27,395 bases of DNA from a virus. Made by a program: the position numbers and the translations under genes. The notes under the pieces were generated by a model. The model ran no database searches and was not told the DNA's origin. It saw only the letters and a program-made list of their open reading frames with translations. Shown here in pieces: positions 17,191-23,547 of the stretch (its first letter is position 1; each line of letters begins with the position of its first letter). The stretch is taken from IMG/VR virus record IMGVR_UViG_3300035661_000279, positions 1 through 27,395 of that record, one strand, 5' to 3'.

Positions 17191-17384
17191 AGCATGAAAT
17201 CATAGTATTGCTTATTCAATTTAGCTAGACCCCTAGTGAGACTGTCTCTTTTATCAACAAAGATGTCCTTATTGTAATTACCTTTGTCACACTCTGCTAT
17301 AAGCGTATTACATTTGTCTATCTCTGCTTGAATAGCAATTCGTATATCAATCATTTCCATAAGACCTATTTTATTAGCATTCAT
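17187..17384 (-). CDS. Helical-hairpin small protein (array paralogue family)
   Basis: Sixty-five residues, MNANKIGLMEMIDIRIAIQA onward. MIDIRIAIQAEIDKCNTLIAE aligns with IEIRLAIEDRINIINKHIHE of the next gene upstream (17401), and RDSLTRGLAKLNKQY with the second helix. Tandem duplicate, 16 nt apart. The leader ACTATACTAATACAAT lacks a Shine-Dalgarno motif. Confidence 0.7.
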   Translation of the reverse strand: MNANKIGLMEMIDIRIAIQAEIDKCNTLIAECDKGNYNKDIFVDKRDSLTRGLAKLNKQYYDFML

Positions 17385-17400
17385 ATTGTATTAGTATAGT

Positions 17401-17601
17401 TTATTGACCGTCCATGAACAGAATAGTATTACGCAATTTACTATGTGCAGATTGCGCTATTTGTAATTTATCTTGCCAGTAATTAACATAGCCCACTAGA
17501 TTATCAGAAGAGCATTCGTGAATGTGTTTGTTAATTATATTGATACGATCCTCTATAGCAAGACGGATTTCAATTGCTTCTTTTTCAGTTAATTTATTCA
17601 T
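17401..17601 (-). CDS. Helical-hairpin small protein (array paralogue family)
   Basis: Sixty-six residues, MNKLTEKEAIEIRLAIEDRI onward, with second helix YWQDKLQIAQSAHSKLRNTI. This sequence bridges the two subgroups: its first half matches 15359 and 17187, its second half matches 14205. Same A/T-rich leader (CCTAATACAAAT) as its neighbour. Confidence 0.7.
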   Translation of the reverse strand: MNKLTEKEAIEIRLAIEDRINIINKHIHECSSDNLVGYVNYWQDKLQIAQSAHSKLRNTILFMDGQ

Positions 17602-17671
17602 ATATTTGTATTAGGATAAGAGGTTATTATTAATTGCGCGTTTTAAGTATTCGCGCCCCACTGTTTACATA

Positions 17672-18118
17672 TCAGCCAACGTATATTGCAGGATCTTCTA
17701 CGTTAATACAATTGTCAACCGCAACAGTTAAGAACTTCAATTGCTCTTTATCAGAGCGATATTGCTGTATGTATTCGTATTGCTCTTGTGTAATAGGCTG
17801 ATTGTCTACTAATAGGTCAAACCTATTCTTCTTGCTATTAGTAGGAAGCCCAGCCAAATACAATTGACCGGTCTTATTGTTTCTCACTAAACCGTCTCTA
17901 ACGAAGGTAAACCAATTAGGTTTACCAACTGCATCAGGATACTTATTGTTATACGTTTCCTCGCCCGCAAGCGTTATAGCGAAACAAAAGTCGCGTGTAA
18001 CACGACCGCTATACGCATTGAGAGGGATGCCACTACGGCCTCCCTTATTCATTTTGTATTCGCCGTCCATTAGCACTGTTGCTATATGGCCCGCTTTTAC
18101 TTTATTAAGATCAATCAT
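17672..18118 (-). CDS. Hypothetical protein, divergent paralogue of 18585-19052
   Basis: A 148-aa protein, MIDLNKVKAGHIATVLMDGE onward. It aligns over its length with the divergently transcribed 18585 gene: AGHIATVL/AGQLATIL, GRVTRDFCFAI/DRVTRDHRLVL, GEETYNNK/GVETYNRR, VGKPNWFTFV/VGAPTYWEWV, KTGQLYLAGLPT/KNGTLYLVCDPT, LLVDNQPIT/YLVDNREAT, YRSDK/YRKDK. No known family. It is AT-rich, unlike its GC-rich partner. Start at MIDLNK by homology; longer in-frame starts run through the promoter. Confidence 0.75.
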   Translation of the reverse strand: MIDLNKVKAGHIATVLMDGEYKMNKGGRSGIPLNAYSGRVTRDFCFAITLAGEETYNNKYPDAVGKPNWFTFVRDGLVRNNKTGQLYLAGLPTNSKKNRFDLLVDNQPITQEQYEYIQQYRSDKEQLKFLTVAVDNCINVEDPAIYVG

Positions 18119-18121
18119 ACT

Positions 18122-18176
18122 GTTGTATTTATATAGTGACGTTGTATTTATATAAGAACCAAACTGACTATGACAA
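18122..18176 (-). promoter_or_regulatory. Promoter with duplicated 14-bp leader motif
   Basis: Minus strand TTGTCA (18176-18171), 16 bp, TATATA (18154-18149). TATATAAATACAAC occurs twice exactly (18154-18141 and 18135-18122); the first copy contains the -10, the second sits just before the ATG. Confidence 0.6.
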
Positions 18177-18240
18177 TTTAACATACTGATATATATATAC
18201 AAGAACTGAATCTACTTTAATCTTCTACGTTAACGGGCAC

Positions 18241-18329
18241 TTGGCACAGCTTATGCTGCGAGCGTAGCACGAACTATGCCAACCGACTTGGCACGACTCT
18301 TGCTGCGACCGTAGCAGGAACCATGCCAA
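18241..18329. repeat. Two 42-bp TTGGCA...TGCCAA dyads (R1, R2)
   Basis: R1 18241-18282 and R2 18288-18329. Outer halves are TTGGCA and TGCCAA, inner halves TGCTGCGA and CGTAGCA. The units are about 47 bp apart and adjacent to element 19 on its left. Confidence 0.75.
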
Positions 18330-18342
18330 CCTATGGGCGACG

Positions 18343-18381
18343 ATAGTTTTTCGAATTGGGGACCCCAAAACAGAAAACTAT
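18343..18381 (+). repeat. 39-bp dyad element, copy 19 (between divergent units)
   Basis: TTGGGGACCCCAA core is a perfect palindrome; arms ATAGTTTT/GAAAACTAT. It lies in the middle of the four R dyads. Last copy in the window. Confidence 0.92.
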
Positions 18382-18394
18382 GCTTTCCACGGAC

Positions 18395-18477
18395 TTGGCA
18401 TGGGACTTGCTGGGGAGCACGAAGTGTGCCAACCTAGACTTGGCATAGAACCTGCTGGGGAGCACGAAGTGTGCCAA
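18395..18477. repeat. Two 38-bp TTGGCA...TGCCAA dyads (R3, R4)
   Basis: R3 18395-18432 and R4 18440-18477, nearly identical to each other (TGCTGGGGAGCACGAAGTG interior) and 4 bp shorter than R1/R2. They lie immediately upstream of the 18585 promoter. Confidence 0.78.
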
Positions 18478-18485
18478 AGCCAATT

Positions 18486-18568
18486 GTAACATTTGTGTTA
18501 CGAAAGCCGTTTTCCGTTGTCCTTACTTGTTTTCTCTGTATAATCGAAGGACAGGCAAGACCGCCTGT
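18486..18568 (+). promoter_or_regulatory. Promoter of 18585 gene with dyad and leader hairpin
   Basis: TGTAACA/TGTTACG dyad (about 18485-18502), TTGTCC (18517), 16 bp, perfect TATAAT (18539-18544). The leader begins with hairpin ACAGGC/GCCTGT (18551-18568). Confidence 0.75.
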
Positions 18569-18584
18569 AGAAACTAAAACCAAC

Positions 18585-19052
18585 ATGGCAATTCAAATTG
18601 GACAAATCCGCGCGGGACAGCTAGCAACGATACTCGTGACCGGAGCTCACGAGATGGCAACGGGAGGCACTATGGGTACGCCTAGAAACCCTCTGCGTGA
18701 CCGCGTCACGCGTGACCACCGCCTAGTCCTTCGCGTCTCTGGCGTTGAAACCTACAATCGTCGCTTGACGCGTGACGGTCGCACTCCTGTTGGTGCGCCC
18801 ACATATTGGGAGTGGGTCAAGGACAGTGAGGGCAAAGTGATCGACGGGTTGGCTGTTCACAAGAAAAACGGAACGCTCTATTTGGTCTGCGACCCTACAA
18901 GCGTCACCCGCACCTTGAGATATTTGGTTGACAATCGTGAGGCAACGGCTGCGGAGCTTGTGACCATTCACTCTTACCGCAAGGACAAGTCTGGCGGAGA
19001 GCCTGATATTCTCCTTTTCAAGCTCGATTCAATCGACAATCTGGCCGATTAA
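18585..19052 (+). CDS. Hypothetical protein, divergent paralogue of 17672-18118
   Basis: A 155-aa protein, MAIQIGQIRAGQLATILVTG onward, GC-rich and arginine-rich (RDRVTRDHRLVLRVSG, RRLTRDGRTPVG). It is homologous throughout to the AT-rich gene on the other side of the R dyads and element 19. The two probably entered the array from different phages or have been under different mutation bias. The longer in-frame extension upstream covers the promoter, so MAIQIG is the start. Function unknown; conserved RVTRD and LYL...PT blocks could help a profile search. Confidence 0.75.
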   Translation: MAIQIGQIRAGQLATILVTGAHEMATGGTMGTPRNPLRDRVTRDHRLVLRVSGVETYNRRLTRDGRTPVGAPTYWEWVKDSEGKVIDGLAVHKKNGTLYLVCDPTSVTRTLRYLVDNREATAAELVTIHSYRKDKSGGEPDILLFKLDSIDNLAD

Positions 19053-19072
19053 TTCGCGCAAGAGTCAAATCA

Positions 19073-19103
19073 AATCCCCTTCGAAAGAGGGGGATTTTTT
19101 TTT
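19073..19103 (+). terminator. Intrinsic terminator, end of cassette array
   Basis: AATCCCC/GGGGGATT around TTCGAAAGA, followed by T9. Confidence 0.88.
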
Positions 19104-19430
19104 GCAAAGATCGCCGAAGAAGGCTATTGACATTGTCCCCTATTTATGAAAATATTGCCAGAGGCTTTTCAAATACGGCGGCGGGGGGGTCTAAAAATCA
19201 TTCTGCCCTTCTTCTATTAATATACCTCTTGTTAATATATCCCTCTATCATTCTATCCCTTAGTAAAAAGTAAATCTCTATTAAGTATCATATAGTAAAT
19301 AAAGGTAAGACCCCTATTTCTCAAAAAATAAGGCCAAAAGGAAGACCTAGAAACTTTGCAGGGTCAAAAAATCCCCGGACCCCCCTGTGAAAAATACCTT
19401 TTTTAGATATAGCTTGTGTAGATATATCTA
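19104..19430. other. Non-coding region with G/C blocks
   Basis: No gene seen. Contains G7 at about 19184, a pyrimidine-rich plus strand at 19195-19260 (mirror of the purine tracts near 2810 and 3010), CAGGGTC/GACCCCCCTG hairpin near 19360, and the AGATATATCT palindrome just before the next ATG. Confidence 0.5.
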
Positions 19431-19943
19431 ATGTTAATCAAATGTTCTGTCTGTAACATTGAAAAAGAAGATATAGAATTTAACAGAATAAAAGACAAGT
19501 GCGACTCTTGCTGCCATTGTTTAGAATACGAGAGAGAAAAGATTAGGATGCAAGACCCTAAAAATGGAGAAAATTACTATCTAAGAAAAGTCACCCTCCG
19601 TAAAGCAAAAAGCCGCTCCAAGAAAAAAAATCTAGAATTCAATCTCACGCTGGCCGATTTAATAAGTATTAAAAATAGCACCTGCCCCATCTTGGGCTGC
19701 GAAATACTATATAAGTCAGGAATAGACCATAAGCTATCAGCTTCCCTAGACAGGATAGACCCAACTAAAGGATACATAATTAGTAACGTTAAGATAGTAT
19801 CTCATGAAGGCAACACCCTAAAAAATAGAAACAATTTCCATTCCGCCGTTAAGATGCTAGAATATATAATAACTAATTCGCCGCCAGAGGATATAGCTCC
19901 TGAAAAGAGAGAGCAATTACTTAACCTGCTTAAAGACTTTTAA
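19431..19943 (+). CDS. HNH-type endonuclease
   Basis: A 170-aa protein. N-terminal zinc-finger cysteines (CSVC at 5-8, CDSCCHC at 24-30), a basic helix (KVTLRKAKSRSKKKN), then CPILGC and SGIDHKLSASLDRIDPTKGY, then NVKIVSHEGNTLKN. The DH...SLDRID..KGY...N order is that of phage HNH nucleases, many of which are homing enzymes. It is a stand-alone ORF next to PhoH, at the border between the cassette array and the core genes, as expected for a mobile insertion. It converges with, and overlaps by 27 nt, the minus-strand gene that follows. Confidence 0.8.
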   Translation: MLIKCSVCNIEKEDIEFNRIKDKCDSCCHCLEYEREKIRMQDPKNGENYYLRKVTLRKAKSRSKKKNLEFNLTLADLISIKNSTCPILGCEILYKSGIDHKLSASLDRIDPTKGYIISNVKIVSHEGNTLKNRNNFHSAVKMLEYIITNSPPEDIAPEKREQLLNLLKDF

Positions 19944-20258
19944 TAACTCTTCCTCAAATAACTTATCTTGACGATACTCGATATTTATTTGTTTTGTATT
20001 TTCCTCGCCTTTAATTATAATACTAATATATGGCAAATCATATTTCGCGCAAGTCATCGAAGCAAGAGCTACTAGACAACAATCACAAATCTTTATTTGC
20101 TTGCTATCTTCTGCAATCATATTAAAATAAACAAGTTTACGCGACTTGAAGAACAATAAATAATCTTCCTTGCTATATGACATTTCGCAACCCTCGCAAC
20201 AGATTCTCTTCTTGCAAGTCTTGGGGTTTACAACTGTAACATTTAATTTGTTCTTCAT
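19917..20258 (-). CDS. Cysteine-rich zinc-binding hypothetical protein
   Basis: A 113-aa protein, MKNKLNVTVVNPKTCKKRIC onward. Cysteine pairs CCEGC near residue 21 and CDCC near residue 59 suggest a treble-clef-like or zinc-ribbon site, with a beta/helix C-terminal part (SIIIKGEENTKQINIEYRQD). Not recognised. It is transcribed opposite to its flanking genes. Start ATG with an A/T-rich upstream shared with the divergent PhoH gene 41 nt away. Confidence 0.65.
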   Translation of the reverse strand: MKNKLNVTVVNPKTCKKRICCEGCEMSYSKEDYLLFFKSRKLVYFNMIAEDSKQIKICDCCLVALASMTCAKYDLPYISIIIKGEENTKQINIEYRQDKLFEEELLKVFKQVK

Positions 20259-20299
20259 CTTATATAATACATGTAATTAAAATAATAAAGCCAATCAAA

Positions 20300-21022
20300 A
20301 TGTCAAAAAAAGATAACTCCCAACACATCGCACAAAAAGACAAAGTAAAAGACGACTTTGAAATTCGTAAATTAAAATGGACCCCGAAACAAGAACAAAT
20401 TATACAAGCGGCTTTAGATAAGACTACCAATATAGTTATCCTAGATGGCCTTCCCGGCACAGCGAAAACTTTATTGAGTGTCTATTGCTCTCTAGAACTA
20501 TTAAAAGCCAAAAAGATCTCTGATATTGTATACATCCGATCCCTAATTCAGAGTACAGATGGTCAAACTGGCTTCTTGACTGGCGACTTAGACGAGAAGA
20601 CCTTCTTCTATAATGTACCCTTATTTGATAAGCTAGAAGAATTACTAAATAAGTCCAGCATCGAATTACTAAATAAGCAAGAAAGGATCAAAACTTATCC
20701 TGTTTCTTTGCTTCGTGGGTATACCTTTAACGTTAACTCCGTTATTTTGGACGAGGGTCAGAACATGATGTTCGACTCTCTTGTAACGGCGGCAACCCGT
20801 ATGGGTAAGTTTAGTAAGCTATTTATTTGCGGCGATAGCATTATGCAAAATGACTTAGGCAAGAGGTCTGGGTTTAAAGAGTTCTGTGACATCTTTCAAG
20901 ACCAAGATAGCCGAGATAATGGTATTCAATACTTTAAGCTTGGGCCAGAAGACATTATGAGAAGTGGTATTACTCGTTTTATTGTTGATAAGATTATGAA
21001 ATACAAGTCAGTTATTCATTAA
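20300..21022 (+). CDS. phoH: PhoH-like ATPase
   Basis: A 240-aa P-loop NTPase of the PhoH group. Region before Walker A: KWTPKQEQIIQAA; Walker A GLPGTAKT (50-57); SDIVYIRSLIQSTDGQTGFLTG, typical of phage PhoH; Walker B VILDEGQ (148-154); sensor-like FICGDSIMQND; and a C-terminal arginine in IMRSGITRF. PhoH proteins are widespread auxiliary genes of phages. The role is debated (RNA or phosphate metabolism, helicase-like), so none is asserted. It has a divergent neighbour upstream, and the metallopeptidase converges at its 3' end with an 11-nt overlap. Confidence 0.92.
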   Translation: MSKKDNSQHIAQKDKVKDDFEIRKLKWTPKQEQIIQAALDKTTNIVILDGLPGTAKTLLSVYCSLELLKAKKISDIVYIRSLIQSTDGQTGFLTGDLDEKTFFYNVPLFDKLEELLNKSSIELLNKQERIKTYPVSLLRGYTFNVNSVILDEGQNMMFDSLVTAATRMGKFSKLFICGDSIMQNDLGKRSGFKEFCDIFQDQDSRDNGIQYFKLGPEDIMRSGITRFIVDKIMKYKSVIH

Positions 21023-21287
21023 ACTTTTGTTTCATCCTTTGATGGATGAGTCTTGACAAGGTATTCGCGCATTTAGTCACTTTTGTTTCTGATTCATGCC
21101 AGAAGAATGCGTGTAATACTTCATGTATTAGAATGTTGATGGTTTTTTGCTTGGTTAAAGCAGGATCAATTTTAATCTTTGGACTTTCCATCTCTGGAGA
21201 ATCACATATGCCGTAGCATCCTTTAGGAGGCTTGGCCCAATTGATGACGTATTCAACCTTTTCGTTATTTTTAAACGAATACTTCAT
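21012..21287 (-). CDS. Minimal HExxH zinc metallopeptidase-like protein
   Basis: A 91-aa protein. KTINILIHEVLHAFFWHESE contains HEVLH (55-59), followed by a glutamate (66-68) that could be the third ligand. A strand with KIKIDP precedes it. Small phage proteins of this design (SprT/gpG-like minimal metallopeptidases) are known by motif but substrates are unknown. It is transcribed against the surrounding operon and overlaps the PhoH 3' end. Confidence 0.75.
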   Translation of the reverse strand: MKYSFKNNEKVEYVINWAKPPKGCYGICDSPEMESPKIKIDPALTKQKTINILIHEVLHAFFWHESETKVTKCANTLSRLIHQRMKQKFNE

Positions 21288-21345
21288 TCTACTACAATTA
21301 CACTTGCTTATTTGCTGTTATCAAACTATAATAAATAAATGAATT

Positions 21346-21747
21346 ATGCAAAAAATTTACTGCTCTAAATGTGGAGGCCCTAATTTATATACACAAGCAA
21401 AACCAAAATTTTGCTCTACATGTGGCACTCCGTTCTATGGTGTTGTCGTAGAAAAGCCGGAAGATAAGAAGCTAAGAGAAAATAAGGTTCGCGCTCAAGA
21501 AGAAATGGATACTGAAGATGATGATGAAGAAGATAGTCCTGAAGCCTCTACTGGAATTCCTGAATTGAAAGGCGGTCTAGATTTTGATATTGAATTTGAC
21601 GCTCCAAGGAGAGAGTCTCTTTCTAAAATTGCTGGCACAGTGCCAGATCAACTGCTGCAAGGGCAACAAAGATTTGTAGAGAAGGTCTCCGCCAGAGAGA
21701 TGATGAAAATATTTAAACAAGAAGCTGGTACATTAAGGCAAAAATAA
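21346..21747 (+). CDS. Zinc-ribbon protein with acidic linker
   Basis: A 133-aa protein. N-terminal zinc ribbon: YCSKCGGPNLYTQ and FCSTCGTPF (CxxC-x16-CxxC), then an acidic stretch (EEMDTEDDDEEDSPEAS), then a basic helical C-terminus (EKVSAREMMKIFKQEAG). The layout suits an adaptor binding a basic partner such as RNA polymerase or DNA-bound protein. Its position 2 nt before the sigma-like gene suggests a link with transcription, but that is inference. No Shine-Dalgarno motif; leader AATAAATAAATGAATT. Confidence 0.75.
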   Translation: MQKIYCSKCGGPNLYTQAKPKFCSTCGTPFYGVVVEKPEDKKLRENKVRAQEEMDTEDDDEEDSPEASTGIPELKGGLDFDIEFDAPRRESLSKIAGTVPDQLLQGQQRFVEKVSAREMMKIFKQEAGTLRQK

Positions 21748-21749
21748 AA

Positions 21750-22442
21750 ATGGCTCCTATCGTTCAAAAACAATCCTTTGAAAACAGCATCGCTATAGTA
21801 GACGAAGAGATTCGTAAGCGCAAGAGTAAGTGGACCCTTGCTGCATTGGCTTGGATTGATTTCGAAGACGTTGAGCAGATATTGAGGATTCATATTTATA
21901 AAAAATGGAGCTTATATGATGCACAAAAGCCTCTTGCCCCTTGGTTAAACATTATTATCTCTAATCAGATAAAGAACATTATAAGAAATAATTATGGTAA
22001 TTATGCTAGGCCTTGTTTGAAGTGTGCGGCGGCAGAGTGGGACGACTCTTGTTCAATATATGGAGAGCAATGCAAGAAGTGTCCTCTATATGCCCATTGG
22101 GAAAGTAATAAAAAAGACGCTTTCAATACAAAAATAACTCTTCCTCTTGAAAATCACATTAAGGAAGTTCACGACATGACCAACGAAGGCTTTGACCTTC
22201 TAAGAAGTACCCAGAGCTTATCTTCGGCATTAAAGAAAGTACTAAAGCCAGCAGAGTGGATGGTGTACGAGATGCTTTGCCTAAAGAATCAAAAAGAAGA
22301 AGAGGTAGCAAAACTATTAGGCTTTAAGACTACTGAAAAGAACCGATCTCCCGGATACAAACAGATAAAAAACTTAAAGCGATCTATCCTTATAAAAGCT
22401 AAGAAGTGCATTACGAATGGAGAAGTGGAAATTTATGGCTGA
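21750..22442 (+). CDS. Phage sigma-70-like factor with cysteine cluster
   Basis: A 230-aa protein. Region 2-like: WIDFEDVEQILRIHIYKKWS and PLAPWLNIIISNQIKNIIRN (about 35-80). A five-cysteine segment follows, C89, C92, C101, C108, C111. Region 4-like helix-turn-helix at about 165-220: LKPAEWMVYEMLCLKNQKEE, EVAKLLGF, then YKQIKNLKRSILIKAKK. The order matches ECF or T4 gp55-type sigma factors directing host polymerase to late promoters. The cysteine cluster between regions 2 and 4 is unusual. The gene overlaps the next one by 8 nt (ATGGCTGA). Likely switch to late or structural transcription. Confidence 0.8.
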   Translation: MAPIVQKQSFENSIAIVDEEIRKRKSKWTLAALAWIDFEDVEQILRIHIYKKWSLYDAQKPLAPWLNIIISNQIKNIIRNNYGNYARPCLKCAAAEWDDSCSIYGEQCKKCPLYAHWESNKKDAFNTKITLPLENHIKEVHDMTNEGFDLLRSTQSLSSALKKVLKPAEWMVYEMLCLKNQKEEEVAKLLGFKTTEKNRSPGYKQIKNLKRSILIKAKKCITNGEVEIYG

Positions 22443-23547
22443 AAATGAACCTCAAGAACTTAACGACCAACAGAGACTGGCAATTTTAAATGAGTGGAAC
22501 AACCGCGCTACTAATCCTCCTTCTCTGCTTGAACTTGTTAGGGTTGCTTTTCCTGACGCTGAAGGCGCAGACGGTAGAAGTTGGCACGGTAAGAAGGTTA
22601 AAGAGTTCTTGTCAACAAGACAAATTAAAGCAAGGGCTTCGTATGAGTACTTGGCAAAAGATAAGATTGAATTGTCTCCAGAACAAAAAGAATTTGCTGC
22701 TAATAACGCCGGTTCAATGGGCGCACTTGAGATTACTAAAAGTGTTTTTAATAATCAAAATCTTACTAGCCTCAGTCAAGAGACTCGTACAATAATTGAG
22801 TTCATTAAGACCCTTGATCAAAAAGTAATTCAAGCAGGTACAGTATCTCAAAGAGATACAGAGAGCATTGCGGATTCTCAATACATGCCGCCAAAGACTT
22901 TTGAGCGGATGCTCTTTCGCATCAATAGATACGTCCATGAAGGCATTGACAAAGACAAAGTCACTTCGCGCCAGAAGGCGGCTATTAATGCTATCATTGG
23001 ATACATGCATACTTATCGGTTTCTCCATCAAATAAACAGTTACTCCTCTAATATTGATCGTGAGTTATTTGAAAGCTCTTTTGTCCGTTATACATTTGAT
23101 AAACCAGACCTTACTCAAGAAGAAGTTGACCAATACATTGTCCTAGCTACTGAAGTAGTCATATCTGCCAACATCCAAGAGACCATTCAGACCCTCCAAA
23201 ATCAGATTGATATGGAAGTGGATGGGGGTGGCAAAATTCCTATGGCTCTTATTGAGGCCATTAGCGGCGCAAGAAACGAATATAATCAATCGACTATCCG
23301 CCAGCAAAAACTTCTTAATGATCTTAAAGTAAAACGAAGTGATCGCCTTAGCAAGCAAATAAAAGAGAACGCCAGTATCCTTAATTTAGTTCAGATGTGG
23401 AAAGAAGAAGACTCTCGCACAAGGTTATTGAAACTTGCTGAAAGGAGAAAGGCGATGGTTAAGAACGAGATAGACCGTCTCTCTACAATGGATGAAATCA
23501 AGTGTCGTATATTAGGAATTTCAGAAGATGAGGTGTTAAATGGCTGA
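22435..23547 (+). CDS. HTH-containing protein, terminase small subunit candidate
   Basis: A 370-aa protein, MAENEPQELNDQQRLAILNE onward. The N-terminal part has two helix-turn-helix-like segments (SLLELVRVAFPDAEGADGRS; LSPEQKEFAANNAGSMGALE). The rest is all-helical, with a long C-terminal coiled coil (ARNEYNQSTIRQQKLLNDLK; RTRLLKLAERRKAMVKNEID). DNA-binding N-terminus, helical oligomerisation region and position two genes before terL suit a terminase small subunit, though it is long for one. The ATG at 22435 overlaps the sigma-like gene, and the same ATGGCTGA junction joins it to the next gene. Confidence 0.6.
   Translation: MAENEPQELNDQQRLAILNEWNNRATNPPSLLELVRVAFPDAEGADGRSWHGKKVKEFLSTRQIKARASYEYLAKDKIELSPEQKEFAANNAGSMGALEITKSVFNNQNLTSLSQETRTIIEFIKTLDQKVIQAGTVSQRDTESIADSQYMPPKTFERMLFRINRYVHEGIDKDKVTSRQKAAINAIIGYMHTYRFLHQINSYSSNIDRELFESSFVRYTFDKPDLTQEEVDQYIVLATEVVISANIQETIQTLQNQIDMEVDGGGKIPMALIEAISGARNEYNQSTIRQQKLLNDLKVKRSDRLSKQIKENASILNLVQMWKEEDSRTRLLKLAERRKAMVKNEIDRLSTMDEIKCRILGISEDEVLNG

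Noticed and set aside
6310-18381. The 39-bp repeats as a CRISPR array
   Set aside because: Intervals are 360 to about 1270 bp and contain genes, promoters and terminators; there are no short unique spacers and no cas genes.
6310-18381. The 39-bp repeats as integron attC sites
   Set aside because: Arms read ATAGTTTT/GAAACTAT, opposite in sense to the RYYYAAC/GTTRRRY boxes. The length is constant at 39 bp and no integron integrase is seen in the window. A different recombination site is still possible.
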